This document shows positions 41,628 through 55,107 of a stretch of DNA of 64,000 bases, one piece after another. Each line of letters starts with the position of its first letter. The stretch's first letter is position 1. The stretch comes from Gibbsiella quercinecans (GTDB lineage: Bacteria > Pseudomonadota > Gammaproteobacteria > Enterobacterales > Enterobacteriaceae): assembly GCF_002291425.1 (NCBI RefSeq), contig NZ_CP014136.1:2666001-2730000 (forward strand), in the 5' to 3' direction. The notes beneath the pieces are model-generated. The model did not search any database, had not been told where the DNA came from, and saw only the letters and a list, made by a program, of their open reading frames with translations. A program made the translations under genes and the position numbers.

Positions 41628-43490
41628 ATGATAAAAAATATGCTGCTGGCGGCGGTCTCGTCCGCTACGGCCTTTTCTGTTTGTGCGCAAGACAATACCG
41701 CTAAAAGTGAAGAAACCATGGTGCTCACCGCTAACCGCTTCCCGCAGCCGGTTTCCTCGGTGCTGGCGCCGGCGACGGTGGTGACCCGTGATGATATCGA
41801 TCGTTGGCAAGCCAAGAGCCTGGCCGACGTTATGCGCCGTTTACCCGGCGTGGATGTGGGCCAGAACGGTGGTTTGGGGCAACAAAGTTCGCTGTTTATC
41901 CGCGGCACCAACTCCAGCCATGTTTTACTGTTGATCGACGGTATTCGCCTGAATCAGGCCGGTGTTAGCGGTGCTTCCGATCTCAGCCAAATTCCTTTAT
42001 CGCTGGTGCAAAAAATCGAATATATTCGCGGCCCGCGTTCAGCCGTCTATGGCTCCGATGCGATCGGTGGGGTAGTCAACATTATTACTACCCGTGAGAA
42101 TAACGGCACTACGCTCTCCGCCAGCGTGGGTTCTAATGGCTATCAGGCTTATGACGGCTCCACCCAACAGCTACTGGGCGACAGCACGCTGGCGACGCTG
42201 GCGGGCAACTATACCTATACCAAAGGGTATGATGTGGTGGCTTATGGCAGTACCGGCGCGCAGAGCCAGCAGGATCGCGACGGGTTTATGAGCAAATCGC
42301 TATACGGCGCAGTCCAACATCAGTTCAACGAGGCGTTCAGTGGCTTTGTTCGTGGTTATGGCTACGACAACCGGACGGCCTACGATGGTTATTATTCCTC
42401 GCCGGCTTCCGCTTTGGTGGATACCCGTCAGCTATACAGCCAGACCTGGGATACCGGCTTGCGTTATCAGGAAGGCACCTATGCAACGCAGTTGATTGGC
42501 AGCTACAGCCACAGCAAGGATTATAATTACGATCCTCGTCTTGGTATGCACGATAGCTCGGCAGGGCTGGTGGACGCAGAGCAGTATAACCTGCAGTGGG
42601 GAAATACCTTGCAACTGGGGCACGGGACGGTCAGTTCCGGGGCGGATTGGCAGCAGCAAAAGATTAAGCCGGATTCCACCAGTGTCAATGGGGAAAAAAG
42701 CCAGCGTAATACGGGTATCTATCTGACCACGCAACAGTTGGTGGGCCCAGTAACGCTGGAAGGGGCGGTGCGTGGTGACGATCACTCTGAATTTGGTTGG
42801 CATGGCACCTGGCAAACCAGCGCTGCCTGGGAGTTTGTTGAAGGCTATCGTTTCATCGCTTCTTATGGCACAGCGTTTAAGGCGCCTAATATGAGCCAAC
42901 TGTATGGCAACTTTGGCAATAATAAAGATCTGAAGCCGGAAGAGAGCAAACAGTGGGAAGGGGGTTTTGAAGGGTTAACCGGGCCGGTGACCTGGCGTGT
43001 TTCCGCTTATCGTAACGACATTGATAACCTGATCGATTCCACGGCGGAAACCAACTACGTTTATTTCAACGTAAATAAAGCCACGATCAAAGGTGTCGAG
43101 GCCACGGCTTCGTTTGAAACCGGTCCATTGACCCACCACATTGGTTACGACTATGTCGATCCGCGCAATGCCAAAACTAATGAAGTGCTGGCGCGCCGTG
43201 CCAAACAACAGGTGAAGTATGAGTTAGATTGGCAGGTGTATGACTTTGATTGGGCGGTTACCTACCAATACCTGGGGGAACGCTATGACAAAGACTACGG
43301 CGTTTATCCAAACCCGACGGTCAAACTCGGCGGCGTTAGCCTTTGGGATCTCGCAGTTTCATATCCGGTCACCTCTCACCTGACGGTTCGTGGTAGAATC
43401 GCTAACCTGTTTGATAAAGATTATGAGACGGCATATGGCTACGTTACTCCAGGAAGAGAGTATTACCTCACTGGAAGCTATACCTTCTAA
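41628..43490 (+). CDS. btuB: TonB-dependent vitamin B12 outer-membrane receptor
   Basis: Takes up cobalamin across the outer membrane using TonB energy. It has 620 residues (E. coli 614). A signal peptide ([21 protein letters not shown]) is followed by the TonB box ETMVLTANR, a plug domain ([48 protein letters not shown]) and a 22-strand barrel ending in the aromatic YYLTGSYTF. The ATG at 41628 aligns with E. coli; ATG 41622 is two codons earlier. It is controlled by the riboswitch upstream and its last 56 bases overlap murI. Confidence 0.97.
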   Translation: MIKNMLLAAVSSATAFSVCAQDNTAKSEETMVLTANRFPQPVSSVLAPATVVTRDDIDRWQAKSLADVMRRLPGVDVGQNGGLGQQSSLFIRGTNSSHVLLLIDGIRLNQAGVSGASDLSQIPLSLVQKIEYIRGPRSAVYGSDAIGGVVNIITTRENNGTTLSASVGSNGYQAYDGSTQQLLGDSTLATLAGNYTYTKGYDVVAYGSTGAQSQQDRDGFMSKSLYGAVQHQFNEAFSGFVRGYGYDNRTAYDGYYSSPASALVDTRQLYSQTWDTGLRYQEGTYATQLIGSYSHSKDYNYDPRLGMHDSSAGLVDAEQYNLQWGNTLQLGHGTVSSGADWQQQKIKPDSTSVNGEKSQRNTGIYLTTQQLVGPVTLEGAVRGDDHSEFGWHGTWQTSAAWEFVEGYRFIASYGTAFKAPNMSQLYGNFGNNKDLKPEESKQWEGGFEGLTGPVTWRVSAYRNDIDNLIDSTAETNYVYFNVNKATIKGVEATASFETGPLTHHIGYDYVDPRNAKTNEVLARRAKQQVKYELDWQVYDFDWAVTYQYLGERYDKDYGVYPNPTVKLGGVSLWDLAVSYPVTSHLTVRGRIANLFDKDYETAYGYVTPGREYYLTGSYTF

Positions 43491-44298
43491 TCCCCCCGTG
43501 CTTCCACGCCCGACGGTGCTGGTTTTTGATTCCGGCGTCGGCGGGCTGTCGGTCTACCAGGAGGTTCGGCAGTTGCTGCCGGATCTCCACTATATCTATG
43601 CTTTCGACAATGTGGCCTTTCCTTACGGTGAGAAATCCGAAGAGTTCATCATCGCGCGCGTGCTGGAGATCGTCGGGGCGATACAACAGCGCCATCCGTT
43701 GGCCATTGTGATTATCGCCTGTAATACCGCCAGCACCGTTTCACTGCCGGCTCTGCGTGAGCGTTTTAACTTTCCGGTGGTTGGCGTGGTGCCGGCGATT
43801 AAGCCGGCTGCCAGGCTAACGGCTAACGGCATCGTGGGCCTACTGGCGACGCGCGGCACCGTCCAGCGTGCTTATACCCATGAACTGATCGCCCGTTTCG
43901 CCACCGACTGCAAAATTGAGCTGCTGGGCTCTTCAGAGCTGGTCGAGCTGGCGGAGGCTAAACTGCATGGCGAAACCATCCAGCTAGCAGCGCTGAAGCG
44001 CATTTTGCACCCTTGGCTGAGCATGCGCGAACCGCCGGATACGGTTGTGCTGGGCTGCACGCATTTCCCACTGCTAGCAGAAGAATTAATGCAGGTATTG
44101 CCGGAGGGCACCCGGCTGGTAGATTCTGGCGCCGCCATTGCACGCCGCGCCGCCTGGTTGATCTCTACCCAGGAAAATTTGGCATTAACCCAGGAAGAGA
44201 ATCTGGCCTATTGTTTGGCCTTTTCCGCAGATACAGATGCATTATTGCCCGTTTTACAGAGCCACGGCTTTAATTCGTTGAAAAAACTGCCGCTTTAA
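43435..44298 (+). CDS. murI: Glutamate racemase
   Basis: Makes D-glutamate for peptidoglycan. The protein is 287 residues. The two catalytic cysteines are in [15 protein letters not shown] (about residue 92) and [12 protein letters not shown] (about 204), and [15 protein letters not shown] gives the first active-site Asp and Ser. The N-terminal extension ([12 protein letters not shown]) matches the E. coli type that is activated by the precursor UDP-MurNAc-Ala. The start lies inside btuB in another frame; the same overlap exists in E. coli. The rRNA operon promoters begin 52 bases after the stop. Confidence 0.95.
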   Translation: MATLLQEESITSLEAIPSNPPVLPRPTVLVFDSGVGGLSVYQEVRQLLPDLHYIYAFDNVAFPYGEKSEEFIIARVLEIVGAIQQRHPLAIVIIACNTASTVSLPALRERFNFPVVGVVPAIKPAARLTANGIVGLLATRGTVQRAYTHELIARFATDCKIELLGSSELVELAEAKLHGETIQLAALKRILHPWLSMREPPDTVVLGCTHFPLLAEELMQVLPEGTRLVDSGAAIARRAAWLISTQENLALTQEENLAYCLAFSADTDALLPVLQSHGFNSLKKLPL

Positions 44299-44349
44299 GC
44301 GCGTTTTGCCTAAATATACAGCGGTTGAAAAGTTTTTTTAAATTAGGGG

Positions 44350-44377
44350 TTGCAGGCTGCCGGGAAGTCCCTATAAT
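44350..44377 (+). promoter_or_regulatory. rRNA operon promoter P1
   Basis: TTGCAG, a 16-base spacer and a perfect TATAAT are followed by the GC-rich discriminator GCGCCTCCACTG, nearly that of E. coli rrnB P1, which makes it sensitive to ppGpp. An AT-rich UP-like tract (AAAAGTTTTTTTAAATT) lies just upstream. Confidence 0.88.
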
Positions 44378-44446
44378 GCGCCTCCACTGACCGGGAACAA
44401 CGACTGACAAGCCGCCGGGTCAGCAAGACGAAAGCGAAATAAACGC

Positions 44447-44474
44447 TTGACTCTTCGGGCTAAAAGCGTAGTAT
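44447..44474 (+). promoter_or_regulatory. rRNA operon promoter P2
   Basis: TTGACT and TAGTAT are spaced by 16 bases, 97 bases after P1, as in enteric rrn tandem promoters. The boxA antiterminator GCTCTTTAACA follows at 44509-44519. Confidence 0.8.
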
Positions 44475-44668
44475 ACGCAGCCCACGCCAGCGACTTTATC
44501 GCGGCGACGCTCTTTAACAATTTATCAGACAATCTGTGTGGGCACTCACAAGACGATATCCAGCACCTTCGGGTGCAAAAAAATATCAAGTCTTGAAGAG
44601 TGACTAACTGAAGTAAAATTCATGCAGTAAATCTTTGAGCACGCTATTAACTTAGCAAATCAAGCTTT

Positions 44669-46210
<1,542 letters not shown>

Positions 46211-46283
46211 CCGAACGATATTGAAATGTGCAGTGTCCACACAGATTGTCTGATGAAAAAGTAACGAGCAGAGAAACCTTTAT

Positions 46284-46360
<77 letters not shown>

Positions 46361-46494
46361 ATTCCCTTGCATGCTGCGTTGTCGCCACGCTCGTTTGCAC
46401 CCGCAAACGTCGCATGACTCCGCCTTGCCTGAAAGCGAATTGGCTCACTCATCAGCTGATGAGTAAATAAGTAAAGGTCTCTGCAAGACTGTAT
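46361..46494 (+). other. Spacer between tRNA-Ile and tRNA-Ala with foldback sequences
   Basis: 134 bases with three inverted repeats: CCAATTC (46358) with GAATTGG (46437), CGTTTGC-ACCC-GCAAACG (46392-46409) and the perfect 18-bp palindrome ACTCATCAGCTGATGAGT (46447-46464). It is longer than the short Ile-Ala spacer of E. coli; no gene is present. Confidence 0.7.
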
Positions 46495-46570
46495 GGGGCT
46501 ATAGCTCAGCTGGGAGAGCGCCTGCCTTGCACGCAGGAGGTCAGCGGTTCGATCCCGCTTAGCTCCACCA
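46495..46570 (+). tRNA. tRNA-Ala (TGC)
   Basis: A 76-base cloverleaf, GGGGCTATAGCTCAGC to CCA, with anticodon TGC at 46528-46530. Confidence 0.98.
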
Positions 46571-46744
46571 TATCGGTCCTGTATTTATAATACTTCAGAG
46601 TATATTGGCGACAGTATGCTGCGAAGTATTTTGCTCTTTAACAATCTGGAACAAGCTGAAAATTGAAATGATGAATAATCGGAAGATTATTCACGAGTCT
46701 CTCAAAAGCGCACAGCCGATGATGGAAACATCTTCGGGTTGTGA

Positions 46745-49654
<2,910 letters not shown>

Positions 49655-49760
49655 ACAACACCGAAGGTGTTTTAGAGACTTGACAGAGATTTTTAGCTTG
49701 TTTGCAGATTGGTTTTGGTGGTTGTGTGAAAGAACACAACGGCTGAAATAAAACAGAATT

Positions 49761-49880
49761 TGCCTGGCGGCAATAGCGCGGTGGTCCCACCTGACCCCAT
49801 GCCGAACTCAGAAGTGAAACGCCGTAGCGCCGATGGTAGTGTGGGGTCTCCCCATGCGAGAGTAGGACACTGCCAGGCAT
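49761..49880 (+). rRNA. rrf: 5S ribosomal RNA
   Basis: 120 bases from TGCCTGGCGGCAATAGCGCG to ACTGCCAGGCAT, with complementary ends. Confidence 0.98.
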
Positions 49881-49972
49881 CAAACAACGTTGTTAGCGTG
49901 ACGGCTGGCAATAGCAGGGCTGCGATGAGCAGTTTTGCAGGTATCGAAAGATACCGCGTAAAAGAAATCGGT

Positions 49973-50049
49973 GGAGCGGTAGTTCAGTTGGTTAGAATAC
50001 CTGCCTGTCACGCAGGGGGTCGCGGGTTCGAGCCCCGTCCGTTCCGCCA
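49973..50049 (+). tRNA. tRNA-Asp (GTC)
   Basis: A 77-base cloverleaf starting GGAGCGGTAGTTCAG and ending in CCA, anticodon GTC at 50007-50009. Distal tRNA of the rRNA operon, as aspT in E. coli rrnC. Confidence 0.98.
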
Positions 50050-50057
50050 CCCTATTT

Positions 50058-50133
50058 AGGGGCGTAGTTCAATTGGTAGAGCACCGGTCTCCAAAACCGG
50101 GTGTTGGGAGTTCGAGTCTCTCCGCCCCTGCCA
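50058..50133 (+). tRNA. tRNA-Trp (CCA)
   Basis: A 76-base cloverleaf starting AGGGGCGTAGTTCAATTGG, anticodon CCA at 50091-50093, encoded CCA end. Eight bases after tRNA-Asp; equals trpT of E. coli rrnC. Confidence 0.98.
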
Positions 50134-50140
50134 GATTAAA

Positions 50141-50168
50141 AACCCTTTGCATTCGCAAAGGGTTTTTT
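50141..50168 (+). terminator. Terminator of the rRNA operon
   Basis: A 10-bp stem AACCCTTTGC-ATTC-GCAAAGGGTT followed by TTTT, seven bases past tRNA-Trp. Confidence 0.92.
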
Positions 50169-50313
50169 GCTTTCTGCGTTCCGATCTTTTTCCCATGATA
50201 ACATGCCGGCAATCAACGCTTCGCTACCCCTTGGCCCTTCCTATGCCCCCAGAAGCGGATACAGACGTTTTAAGCGCAAAGCTTTGCCGTGAGCTTAAAA
50301 ACCGGTTACAGCG

Positions 50314-51144
50314 TTATGCGTCGACAGTATTTAAAGGTATTTTCAGCAACTGACGGATCAACGACTGATGATCGCTGTTTTGTAGCCAAACGGCATACAA
50401 GGGGCGGACGATTGCCGGTATATCTGTATCCACAGCTAACTGTGGATAGTCTTTTTCCCACTGACCAGGCAGAAACGCACAGCCACCGGTGGTTTCCAGA
50501 AGCTGTCGTGTCAGATGTGCTGATGTCGTTGTGAGGATAGGGATATAATCTTCCCCCAGCATGCGGCTCTCCTGCTGATGAAAATCAGCACCCCATTCCA
50601 GCTTGATATACGGGCGCGGGGAGTGGCTACCGCTCTGAGCGCTGGAAAATAGCCGCAGGGAAAAGCTGCCAAGCAGTTGGCTGGCCAGTTCGTCCATCTT
50701 GGGGGGCTCAGTGGTGATCAATAAATCAAGCTGCCTTTCATGCAGCTGTTTGACCAACGACTGCCTTAAGGCCACCCGGGCCTCCAACTGGAGGGTTCCC
50801 TGCTGCTGGTATAGCGTTTGTAGCCAGGGCGTCAGGTAGGCTTCCCACAGCGATGCGGTTGCGCCAATGGAGAGCTCTGTGTGTTGCAGTGAACGCACCA
50901 CCTCTTTTTTGGCCAGTTGCCACGTGTTTATCAGGTTTTCTGCATAGGGCAATAGCCGCTCACCGGCCGAGGTTAGCCGAATATTGTTGCGATGCCGAGT
51001 GAATAAATTTGCACCTAGTTGATTTTCCAACTGACGGATACGGAAACTGACCGCTGACTGTGTCAGGTACAGGGATTCGGCCGCTCGGCCAAAGTGACGC
51101 GTTCTACTGACCTCCAAAAAGGTTTTCAGTAATTCGGTATCCAC
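50314..51144 (-). CDS. hdfR: LysR-family regulator HdfR (GTG start)
   Basis: A transcription factor that represses the flagellar master operon flhDC and activates other genes in E. coli. It has 276 residues. The HTH region ([43 protein letters not shown] in outline, residues 2-44) is almost identical to that of E. coli; the effector domain is more diverged. The GTG at 51144 lies six bases after GGAG and gives the known MDTELLKTF start; a TTG and an ATG further up are less likely. It is divergent from maoP with a 119-base gap. Confidence 0.93.
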   Translation of the reverse strand: MDTELLKTFLEVSRTRHFGRAAESLYLTQSAVSFRIRQLENQLGANLFTRHRNNIRLTSAGERLLPYAENLINTWQLAKKEVVRSLQHTELSIGATASLWEAYLTPWLQTLYQQQGTLQLEARVALRQSLVKQLHERQLDLLITTEPPKMDELASQLLGSFSLRLFSSAQSGSHSPRPYIKLEWGADFHQQESRMLGEDYIPILTTTSAHLTRQLLETTGGCAFLPGQWEKDYPQLAVDTDIPAIVRPLYAVWLQNSDHQSLIRQLLKIPLNTVDA

Positions 51145-51263
51145 ACCCATCTCCAAAAATTTTTGTCGTTAAGATTTAAATGTTTTGTTTTACACAATGT
51201 CAAGCCTATCTAATACTCCGCGCCATAAACAGCACGGCCATAAGAGAATTAGGAGCGTGTCAG

Positions 51264-51602
51264 ATGGCGGAAAGCTTCACTACGACCAATCGTTTTTTTG
51301 ATAACAAACACTATCCTCGCGGGTTTTCCCGTCACGGCGATTTCACCATTAAAGAAGCGCAATTGCTAGAGCGCTTCGGGTATGCGTTCAACGAGCTGGA
51401 CTCGGGCAAACGCCAGCCTGCCACAGAAGAAGAACAGCTGTTTGTGGCGGTATGCCGTGGGGAGCGTGAACCGGCGACTGAGCAGGAAAGAGTCTGGTTT
51501 AAATATCTGGCGCGTACTCGCCGCCCGAAAAAATTCCATACCCTTTCTGGCGGTAAGCCGCAGGCGGATGTGGTGGAAGACTACACCGAAAGCGACGATT
51601 AA
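51264..51602 (+). CDS. maoP: Macrodomain Ori organisation protein MaoP
   Basis: A 112-residue protein formerly called YifE, needed in E. coli with its site maoS to shape the Ori macrodomain of the chromosome. Length and sequence match E. coli ([57 protein letters not shown]). Highly charged, no membrane segment. The ATG follows AGGAG with nine bases spacing. In E. coli maoS lies close to maoP; a search of 51145-51263 for it would be natural, but I could not recognise it from memory. Confidence 0.95.
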   Translation: MAESFTTTNRFFDNKHYPRGFSRHGDFTIKEAQLLERFGYAFNELDSGKRQPATEEEQLFVAVCRGEREPATEQERVWFKYLARTRRPKKFHTLSGGKPQADVVEDYTESDD

Positions 51603-51606
51603 TCCG

Positions 51607-51628
51607 ATGGGGCCTTTGGCCCCATTTT
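51607..51628. terminator. Terminator between maoP and yifB
   Basis: The perfect stem ATGGGGCC-TTT-GGCCCCAT followed by TTT lies between convergent genes; it ends at the yifB stop codon. Confidence 0.75.
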
Positions 51629-53151
51629 CATTCCATGCTGTTATGCAATTGCTGCAGCAGGCGATCCATGCGGCGGTAGCTTAGCGCCTCGCTCAGGTGC
51701 GGCCTGCTAATCGCTTCTGCGTTGGCCAGATCTGCCAAGGTGCGGGCCACTTTCAGGAGCCGCTGCCACGCACGCACGGAAAGCCCCAGTTTGCTCAGCG
51801 TGTCTTCCAGATACTGGGCGTCCTCATCATTGAGCCGGCAGTGTTGCTCCACTTCGCGATTATTCAGCAACGCATTAACCTTGCCTGCCCGGCTCAGTTG
51901 CCTTTTACGCGCCATGAGAACCCGTTGCCTGATTTGCCTGCTGCTTTCGCCGGGGCTTGGCTGCTTGCTAAGCATGCCGGGAGGTAACAGCGGCATTTCA
52001 ATCGATAGATCAAAACGATCGAGAAACGGCCCGGAGAGCCTGCTGAGATAGCGTAGGATCTGCTGCGGCGGCGTTCGGTTATGTATCCCCTGATAGTGCC
52101 CGGTTGGGCTGGGGTTCATGGCGGCAATCAATTGGACGCGTGCCGGGAAGCGCACCTTGGCGTTAGCACGCGAGATAATGATTTCACCCGATTCCAGCGG
52201 TTCGCGCAGAGCGTCCAGCACCCGGCGTTCAAATTCCGGCAGTTCGTCCAGGAACAGCACGCCGTTGTGCGCCATGGAGATTTCACCCGGCCGCGGCAGC
52301 GACCCCCCGCCGACCAACGCAGCCATAGAGGCGCTATGGTGTGGGGCGCGAAATGGCCGCTGGCGCCACGGTAACGCACTGTCTGAATGTGCCGATAGGC
52401 TGGCGACGGCAATGCTTTCCAAGGCTTCCTGATCGGTCAGGGGCGGCAGCAGGCCGTTGAGACGGCTGGCTAGCATGGTTTTCCCGGTGCCTGGGGGGCC
52501 AAGCAGCAACAGGTTATGCCCGCCAGCTGCGGCGATCTCCAGCGCACGTTTAGCTTGTTCCTGGCCGATGATTTCCCGCATATCCGCTTTCTCTTCCGGC
52601 ACATCGTCGGCTGCCGCAGGGATAGCGACACGGAGTTCGCCCTTTCCCTGCAAAAATGCGCAGACTTCCAGCAAATGCCTTGCGATGCGCGTCCCACCCT
52701 GTGGAATAAGCCCAACCTCGTTACCGTTGTCCTCCGACAACACCAGTTCGCGTTTGGCGGCAGCGGCTGCCAGGGCGGCCGGTATTGCGCCGTTAACCCC
52801 GCGTATGCCCCCGGACAATGCTAATTCACCCAGGAACTCGTGGCGCGCCAGCGTATCGCCAGGGATCTGTGACGAAGCGGCGAGTATGGCCAATGCGATC
52901 GGTAAATCATAGCGGCCCCCTTCTTTGGGGAGATCGGCCGGCGCCAGGTTGACGGTAATGCGCTTGGCCGGGAAGGTGAAACCGTTATTCAGTAAGGCGC
53001 TGCGCACCCGATCGCGGGCTTCCTTGACGGTGGTTTCCGGCAGCCCGACCAACACCAGGCCGGGCAATCCGTTGCTGATATGCACTTCGATGGTGACCAA
53101 CGGCGCCTGAACGCCGATTGAGGCGCGGGTATAGGTGACGGCCAATGACAT
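51628..53151 (-). CDS. yifB: YifB/ComM family AAA+ ATPase (branch-migration helicase type)
   Basis: A 507-residue protein (E. coli YifB 506). The N-terminal lon-protease-like ChlI domain covers about residues 20-140 (PLVTIEVHISNGLPGLVLVGLP), the AAA+ Mg-chelatase core follows with Walker A GPPGTGKTML (about 221) and Walker B VLFLDELPEF, and a C-terminal domain. Homologues ComM in Vibrio and Haemophilus are hexameric branch-migration helicases needed for natural transformation with divergent DNA. The ATG at 53151 follows AAGGAGGT, a perfect Shine-Dalgarno; the 51 in-frame upstream codons are not conserved. Confidence 0.93.
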   Translation of the reverse strand: MSLAVTYTRASIGVQAPLVTIEVHISNGLPGLVLVGLPETTVKEARDRVRSALLNNGFTFPAKRITVNLAPADLPKEGGRYDLPIALAILAASSQIPGDTLARHEFLGELALSGGIRGVNGAIPAALAAAAAKRELVLSEDNGNEVGLIPQGGTRIARHLLEVCAFLQGKGELRVAIPAAADDVPEEKADMREIIGQEQAKRALEIAAAGGHNLLLLGPPGTGKTMLASRLNGLLPPLTDQEALESIAVASLSAHSDSALPWRQRPFRAPHHSASMAALVGGGSLPRPGEISMAHNGVLFLDELPEFERRVLDALREPLESGEIIISRANAKVRFPARVQLIAAMNPSPTGHYQGIHNRTPPQQILRYLSRLSGPFLDRFDLSIEMPLLPPGMLSKQPSPGESSRQIRQRVLMARKRQLSRAGKVNALLNNREVEQHCRLNDEDAQYLEDTLSKLGLSVRAWQRLLKVARTLADLANAEAISRPHLSEALSYRRMDRLLQQLHNSME

Positions 53152-53378
53152 GGTGACCTCCTTGCTTGGGGGCCACATGATGCCGCTGGTGAGCGAGCGA
53201 TACGAGCAACGGTTGGCCATCCTGTGTGGTGTATCGCAGCTAACACACATGATTTCAACCCGTTGTATTTTTTCTGCGCGCAGGCGCGTACCGCCTGGCA
53301 ACACCTCCTAACAATTACGCAAATGCCGCAACAAATTAGCCTGCTAATCAAGTTGCAACCGGAAGGTTAATGGGTGTA

Positions 53379-53395
53379 TTTAACAAATAGTTAAA
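53379..53395 (+). promoter_or_regulatory. Inverted repeat upstream of the SHS-type transporter
   Basis: TTTAAC-AAATA-GTTAAA is a perfect 6-bp inverted repeat with a five-base spacer, 105 bases before the transporter start, in an AT-rich part of the 53152-53499 gap. It could be an operator. Otherwise the gap holds only the yifB leader and presumed divergent promoters. Confidence 0.3.
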
Positions 53396-53499
53396 ACAAA
53401 AATCAGTTCATTAACATAAGTGCGGCGGTGGCCGTGCGTTTTCCTGTGCGGCAGCCGCCCAAACCTCACTACCTCGTACTCTACGATAGGGATAACGTT

Positions 53500-54732
53500 A
53501 TGTTTGGTTGGAGCCCACTACAACGTAATGCTGCCGTCGCCAGCTTTTTAAGCTGGACGCTGGATGCCTTTGATTTTTTCGTCCTGGTCTTTCTGCTCAG
53601 TGATATTGCGCAGGCTTTCCAGGTTGGCATGGCAGAAGTGACGTTGGCTATTTTGCTGACGTTGGCTGTGCGGCCAATCGGCGCATTGCTTTTCGGCCGT
53701 GCAGCGGAAAAATATGGCCGCAAACCGATATTGATGCTGAATATCGTGTTCTTCTCGATGTTTGAGTTACTCTCCGCCGCGGCCCCTTCGCTGATGGTGT
53801 TTTTAGCGTTGCGGGTGCTGTACGGCATCGCCATGGGGGGGATCTGGGGGGTAGCGTCGTCACTGGCGATGGAAACCATACCGGACCGCTCCCGTGGATT
53901 GATGTCGGGGATTTTTCAGGCTGGCTATCCGTTTGGCTATTTGCTGGCGGCAGTGGCCTATGGCCTGTTGTTCGACGTGGTCGGGTGGCGCGGTATGTTT
54001 GTGATTGGCGCCGCGCCCATTCTGCTGTTGCCGTTTATCTACTACTGCGTACAGGAGTCGCCGGTGTGGCTGGCGGCGCGTGAACGCAAGGAAAGCACGG
54101 CGTTATTGCCCGTTCTGAAGAGCCATTGGAAGCTGTGTATCTATCTGGTGTTGCTGATGGCCGCCTTCAATTTCTTTTCCCATGGCACGCAGGATCTTTA
54201 TCCGGCGTTTCTGAAAATCCAGCATGGGTTTGAGCCTAAAGTCGTGAGCATCATTGCCGTTAGCTACAATGTTGCCTCAATCATCGGTGGGATTTTCTTT
54301 GGCACGCTGTCGGAAAAAATTGGGCGCAAGAAGGCGATTATCATTGCGGCCCTGTTGGCGTTGCCGGTGATCCCGCTGTGGGCCTTTTCCAGCGGCTCGC
54401 TGACGTTGGGGGTCGGGGCTTTCCTGATGCAGTTTATGGTGCAGGGGGCATGGGGGGTGATACCGACTTACCTCAACGAGCTGGTGCCGGCGAATACCCG
54501 GGCGGTACTGCCGGGCTTTGTCTATCAACTGGGGAATTTGCTTGCGTCGGTGAATGCCACCTTGCAGGCGGCGATTGCCGAAAGCCATGGGCATAACTAT
54601 GGGTTGGCAATGGCGCTGGTTGCAGGCACGGTGGCGATCGTGATTGCGGTGCTGGTATTTTTTGGTAAGGATACGCGCGGTAAAACCATCTCGGGTACTG
54701 TCAGTTCGCCGGGAATGCGTGCAACTTACTGA
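53500..54732 (+). CDS. MFS transporter, sialate/carboxylate:H+ symporter (SHS) type
   Basis: A 410-residue inner-membrane transporter with twelve predicted helices. The first helix, SFLSWTLDAFDFFVLVFLL, is the hallmark of the SHS family that includes NanT (sialic acid) and Jen1-type lactate/pyruvate carriers. MFS loop motifs are GRAAEKYGRKPI and, in the second half, GTLSEKIGRKKAI. The substrate is unknown; a monocarboxylate is my best guess. The ATG at 53500 follows TAGGGAT. It lies between yifB and the ilv leader, which are neighbours in E. coli, so it is an insertion relative to that order. No regulator or catabolic gene accompanies it. Confidence 0.85.
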   Translation: MFGWSPLQRNAAVASFLSWTLDAFDFFVLVFLLSDIAQAFQVGMAEVTLAILLTLAVRPIGALLFGRAAEKYGRKPILMLNIVFFSMFELLSAAAPSLMVFLALRVLYGIAMGGIWGVASSLAMETIPDRSRGLMSGIFQAGYPFGYLLAAVAYGLLFDVVGWRGMFVIGAAPILLLPFIYYCVQESPVWLAARERKESTALLPVLKSHWKLCIYLVLLMAAFNFFSHGTQDLYPAFLKIQHGFEPKVVSIIAVSYNVASIIGGIFFGTLSEKIGRKKAIIIAALLALPVIPLWAFSSGSLTLGVGAFLMQFMVQGAWGVIPTYLNELVPANTRAVLPGFVYQLGNLLASVNATLQAAIAESHGHNYGLAMALVAGTVAIVIAVLVFFGKDTRGKTISGTVSSPGMRATY

Positions 54733-54783
54733 AAAATATATTCTTTGTGTGGAAATTGTTCGCTAGATGCCTAATGGTTTCGT

Positions 54784-54824
54784 AAAAAAAGAGTTGTCAT
54801 GCCATAGCTGACTATGGTAACTCT
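54784..54824 (-). terminator. Orphan minus-strand terminator before ilvL
   Basis: A compound inverted repeat (AGAGTT ... AACTCT outside, CCATAG-CTGA-CTATGG inside) is followed on the minus strand by seven T, but on the plus strand only by GTATGC. No minus-strand gene lies upstream of it. Confidence 0.5.
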
Positions 54825-54865
54825 GTATGCATCCGTTCAAAGTAAACACAACGAACAACCCAATT

Positions 54866-54964
54866 ATGAAAGCGTTTGCCCAAGTGATTAGCCTAGTCGT
54901 GATTAGCGTGGTGGTGATTATTATCCCACCGTGCGGGGCTGCATTTGGACGAAAAATGGCTTAA
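54866..54964 (+). CDS. ilvL: ilv operon leader peptide
   Basis: A 32-residue open frame, the length of E. coli IlvL, sharing the core VISLVVISVVVIIIPPCGAA. It holds six Val, five Ile and one Leu codons, clustered at codons 7-20, so scarcity of any of the three charged tRNAs stalls the ribosome and prevents formation of the attenuator downstream. The last residues (FGRKMA) differ from E. coli. It is too small for routine gene calls. Confidence 0.95.
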   Translation: MKAFAQVISLVVISVVVIIIPPCGAAFGRKMA

Positions 54965-54986
54965 AACCAAGCCGAAGTCGCAAAAG

Positions 54987-55018
54987 AACCCCCGCACCGA
55001 AAGGTCTGGGGGTTTTTT
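54987..55018 (+). terminator. Attenuator of the ilvGMEDA operon
   Basis: The stem ACCCCCGCACC-GAAA-GGTCTGGGGGT is followed by a run of T (55013-55018), 22 bases after ilvL. With the leader peptide it forms the classic transcription attenuator. Confidence 0.93.
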
Positions 55019-55054
55019 ATTGGCAAAAGAAAATGTACTGAGGAAGACAAAAAA

Positions 55055-55105
55055 ATGAAAAATACACCAAAATCCTTCAGCTATCGAAGTAAGACGGGGA
55101 AGTAA
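55055..55105 (+). CDS. ilvX: Small peptide IlvX
   Basis: A 16-residue open frame, [16 protein letters not shown], just before ilvG. E. coli has a 16-residue IlvX at the same place (MNNSTKFCFSRFRTGN), with which it shares length, several positions and the TG ending. A GAGGAAGA ribosome site precedes it. The ilvG ribosome site (GGGGAAG) lies in its last codons and the ilvG start is two bases after its stop, so translation coupling is likely. No function beyond that is established. Confidence 0.8.
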   Translation: MKNTPKSFSYRSKTGK

Positions 55106-55107
55106 TC

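Noticed and set aside
50147-50353. A 68-codon plus-strand frame between tRNA-Trp and hdfR
   Set aside because: It begins in the terminator T-run, ends inside hdfR on the other strand, and has no recognisable similarity or ribosome site.
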